Source: Oscillospiraceae bacterium (GTDB lineage: Bacteria; Bacillota; Clostridia; Oscillospirales; Ruminococcaceae). From it: 7,008 nucleotides of DNA. The stretch is taken from contig JAHHUB010000090.1 of assembly GCA_020024175.1 (NCBI GenBank), positions 1 to 7,008 of the forward strand, read 5' to 3'. This document shows positions 5,843 through 7,008 of this stretch, in pieces. How positions within the stretch are numbered: position 1 is the stretch's first letter; every line of letters begins with the position of its first letter. The notes under the pieces are model-generated. The model was not told the DNA's origin. It searched no databases and saw only the letters and a list, made by a program, of their open reading frames with translations. A program made the translations under genes and the position numbers.

Positions 5843-6901
5843 ATGAAATCAATCACACATGGTGGAGATATATACTCCTATGAGAATAAATTTGATAAAA
5901 TCATAGATTTTTCTTCCAATATAAACCCTTTGGGTATTCCTGAAAGTGTAAAATCAGCATTACATAATGCTGTGGAAAAAAGTATCTGTTATCCTGACCC
6001 ACTTTGCCGCAAATTAAATTTTAAGTTAAGTGAACATTATAATTTACCAGGTGAATATTTCGCCATTGGCAATGGAGCTGCTGATATTATTTTTAAAATC
6101 GCACAGGTTATAAAACCGAAAAATGCTTTGCTTTTAGCACCTACATTCAGTGAATATTCTCTTTCCTTAAAAACCGTAAATTGCAATATACAATATTATA
6201 AATTAACTGAAGAATCGGATTTTCAAATTCAAAAGGATTACTTAAATTTTTTGACACCTGAAACAGATATAGTTTATATCTGCAATCCCAATAATCCCAC
6301 AGGCAATTTGACAGAAAAAGATTTTTTAATTGAAATTATAAGAAAATGCCGAGAAAATAAAATTTTTGCCGTGTTGGATGAATGTTTCAATGAATTTGTG
6401 GAAAACAGTGAAAACTATTCTCTCATAAGAGAAATTCAAAACTTTGACAATCTTATTATATTAAACGCATTTACCAAAATGTATGCTATACCGGGAGTTC
6501 GGCTGGGTTACTGTATCTCTTCAAATACAGAACTTATTTCTAAAATAGATGAATGGGGGCAAGCCTGGTCCGTTTCCATATTTGCACAGGAAGCAGGACT
6601 GGCAGCACTTAGCGAAAATAATTTTGTAAATGATACAGTTCAATATATCTCTGCACAGCGAAAATATTTAAAAGAAGAACTTATAAAACTGGGGTTTACT
6701 GTGTATAATTCCAAGGCAAACTATATCTTTTTCAAAAATAATAGGGATATTGACATTGAAAACAAACTCAAAGAACAGGGAATATTAATACGAAGCTGTA
6801 AAAATTATCCGACTTTAAATGATAAATTTTTTAGAATTGCTGTTAAATCTCGAGATGACAACATATTTTTAATAGATATGCTTAAAAATATTTTAAAATA
6901 A
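5843..6901 (+). CDS. cobD: threonine-phosphate decarboxylase (CobD type), PLP-dependent
   Basis: This is a fold-type I PLP enzyme of the CobD / HisC group. It would decarboxylate L-threonine O-3-phosphate to (R)-1-amino-2-propanol phosphate, the linker that CbiB attaches. It has 352 residues, near the family norm. The N-terminus THGGDIYSYE with DFSSNINPLG at 22-31 is the CobD-type opening. Cofactor residues are seen in GNGAADI at 76-82, CNPNNPTG at 147-154, LDE at 178-180, NAFTKMYAIPGVRLGY at 208-223 with Schiff-base Lys212 and phosphate-contacting Arg220, and FRIAVKSRDDN at 330-340 with Arg331 expected to bind the substrate carboxylate. AAGGAG at 5832-5837 gives a consensus ribosome site. 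Histidinol-phosphate aminotransferase is the main alternative by sequence, but direct adjacency to cbiB and the HGGD start favour CobD. Confidence 0.92.
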   Translation: MKSITHGGDIYSYENKFDKIIDFSSNINPLGIPESVKSALHNAVEKSICYPDPLCRKLNFKLSEHYNLPGEYFAIGNGAADIIFKIAQVIKPKNALLLAPTFSEYSLSLKTVNCNIQYYKLTEESDFQIQKDYLNFLTPETDIVYICNPNNPTGNLTEKDFLIEIIRKCRENKIFAVLDECFNEFVENSENYSLIREIQNFDNLIILNAFTKMYAIPGVRLGYCISSNTELISKIDEWGQAWSVSIFAQEAGLAALSENNFVNDTVQYISAQRKYLKEELIKLGFTVYNSKANYIFFKNNRDIDIENKLKEQGILIRSCKNYPTLNDKFFRIAVKSRDDNIFLIDMLKNILK

Positions 6902-6913
6902 ACAGAGGTAATT

Positions 6914-7008
6914 ATGTCAAACTTTATGATTATTATTGATGGTATGTATGACAGCAAAAAAAATAATAAAATCATTTTTGATATGATTAACCGCACTGTT
7001 TTTTCTTC
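6914..7008 (+). CDS. start of a downstream gene, 3' partial, function unknown
   Basis: An ATG at 6914 follows AGAGG (6904-6908) at 5 bases' spacing and lies 12 bases after the CobD-like gene; the frame stays open to the right edge, giving 31 full codons. The product begins MSNFMIIIDGMYDS, a hydrophobic strand ending in Asp-Gly-Met. That resembles the first strand and metal-binding Asp of alkaline-phosphatase-superfamily enzymes such as archaeal-type cofactor-independent phosphoglycerate mutase (ApgM), which open with a similar strand and DGM. This is only a weak resemblance over about ten residues. Spacing and strand make it a likely further member of the operon. Too little is present to assign a function. 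Confidence 0.6.
   Translation, partial: MSNFMIIIDGMYDSKKNNKIIFDMINRTVFS

Noticed and set aside
6251..6279. TTGACA followed after 17 bases by TTATAT, a promoter-like pair
   Set aside because: It lies deep inside the CobD-like coding region, where the codons encode the conserved strand before CNPNNPTG. There is no gene start nearby for it to serve until 6914.
6880..6913. Possible terminator after the CobD-like gene
   Set aside because: The region is A/T-rich but shows no GC-rich inverted repeat followed by a T-run, and a new gene with a ribosome site starts 12 bases later.

Overview
The window is AT-rich (roughly a third G+C by eye), tightly packed and entirely plus-strand. It uses Gram-positive style Shine-Dalgarno sites. 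Together with a PASTA-domain kinase-like protein and the anaerobe-type arrangement of cobalamin genes, this points to a low-GC Firmicute of the class Clostridia. I cannot name a genus.

Layout: (1) positions 1-1475 hold the 3' part of a membrane-anchored, PASTA-domain protein kinase homologue. Its reading frame is open to the left edge, and its catalytic motifs look lost. (2) Positions 1499-6901 hold seven contiguous genes for the late steps of adenosylcobalamin synthesis: cobT, a cobU homologue, cobS, a second short CobU-like gene, a cobC-like phosphatase, cbiB and a cobD-like threonine-phosphate decarboxylase. (3) Positions 6914-7008 hold the first codons of another gene that runs off the right edge.

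How they work together: the CobD-like enzyme makes (R)-1-amino-2-propanol phosphate, which CbiB attaches to adenosylcobyric acid in the membrane. CobU activity phosphorylates or guanylylates the product to adenosylcobinamide-GDP. CobT makes alpha-ribazole phosphate from a lower-ligand base. CobS joins the two halves in the membrane, and the CobC-like phosphatase removes the phosphate. No corrin-ring, cobyrinate amidase or lower-ligand base synthesis genes are in the window.

Gaps between neighbouring genes are 9-23 bases or are short overlaps, so there is no room for an internal terminator, promoter region or cobalamin riboswitch. The simplest reading is one transcript that includes the kinase-like gene and the gene at the right edge, with its promoter left of the window.

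The two most interesting points are these. The two CobU-like proteins have complementary motif loss: one keeps the N-terminal nucleotide-binding half and the other keeps the C-terminal signature. And a probable PASTA pseudokinase sits directly in front of a cobalamin operon. No RNA genes, mobile elements, CRISPR arrays or convincing terminators were seen.
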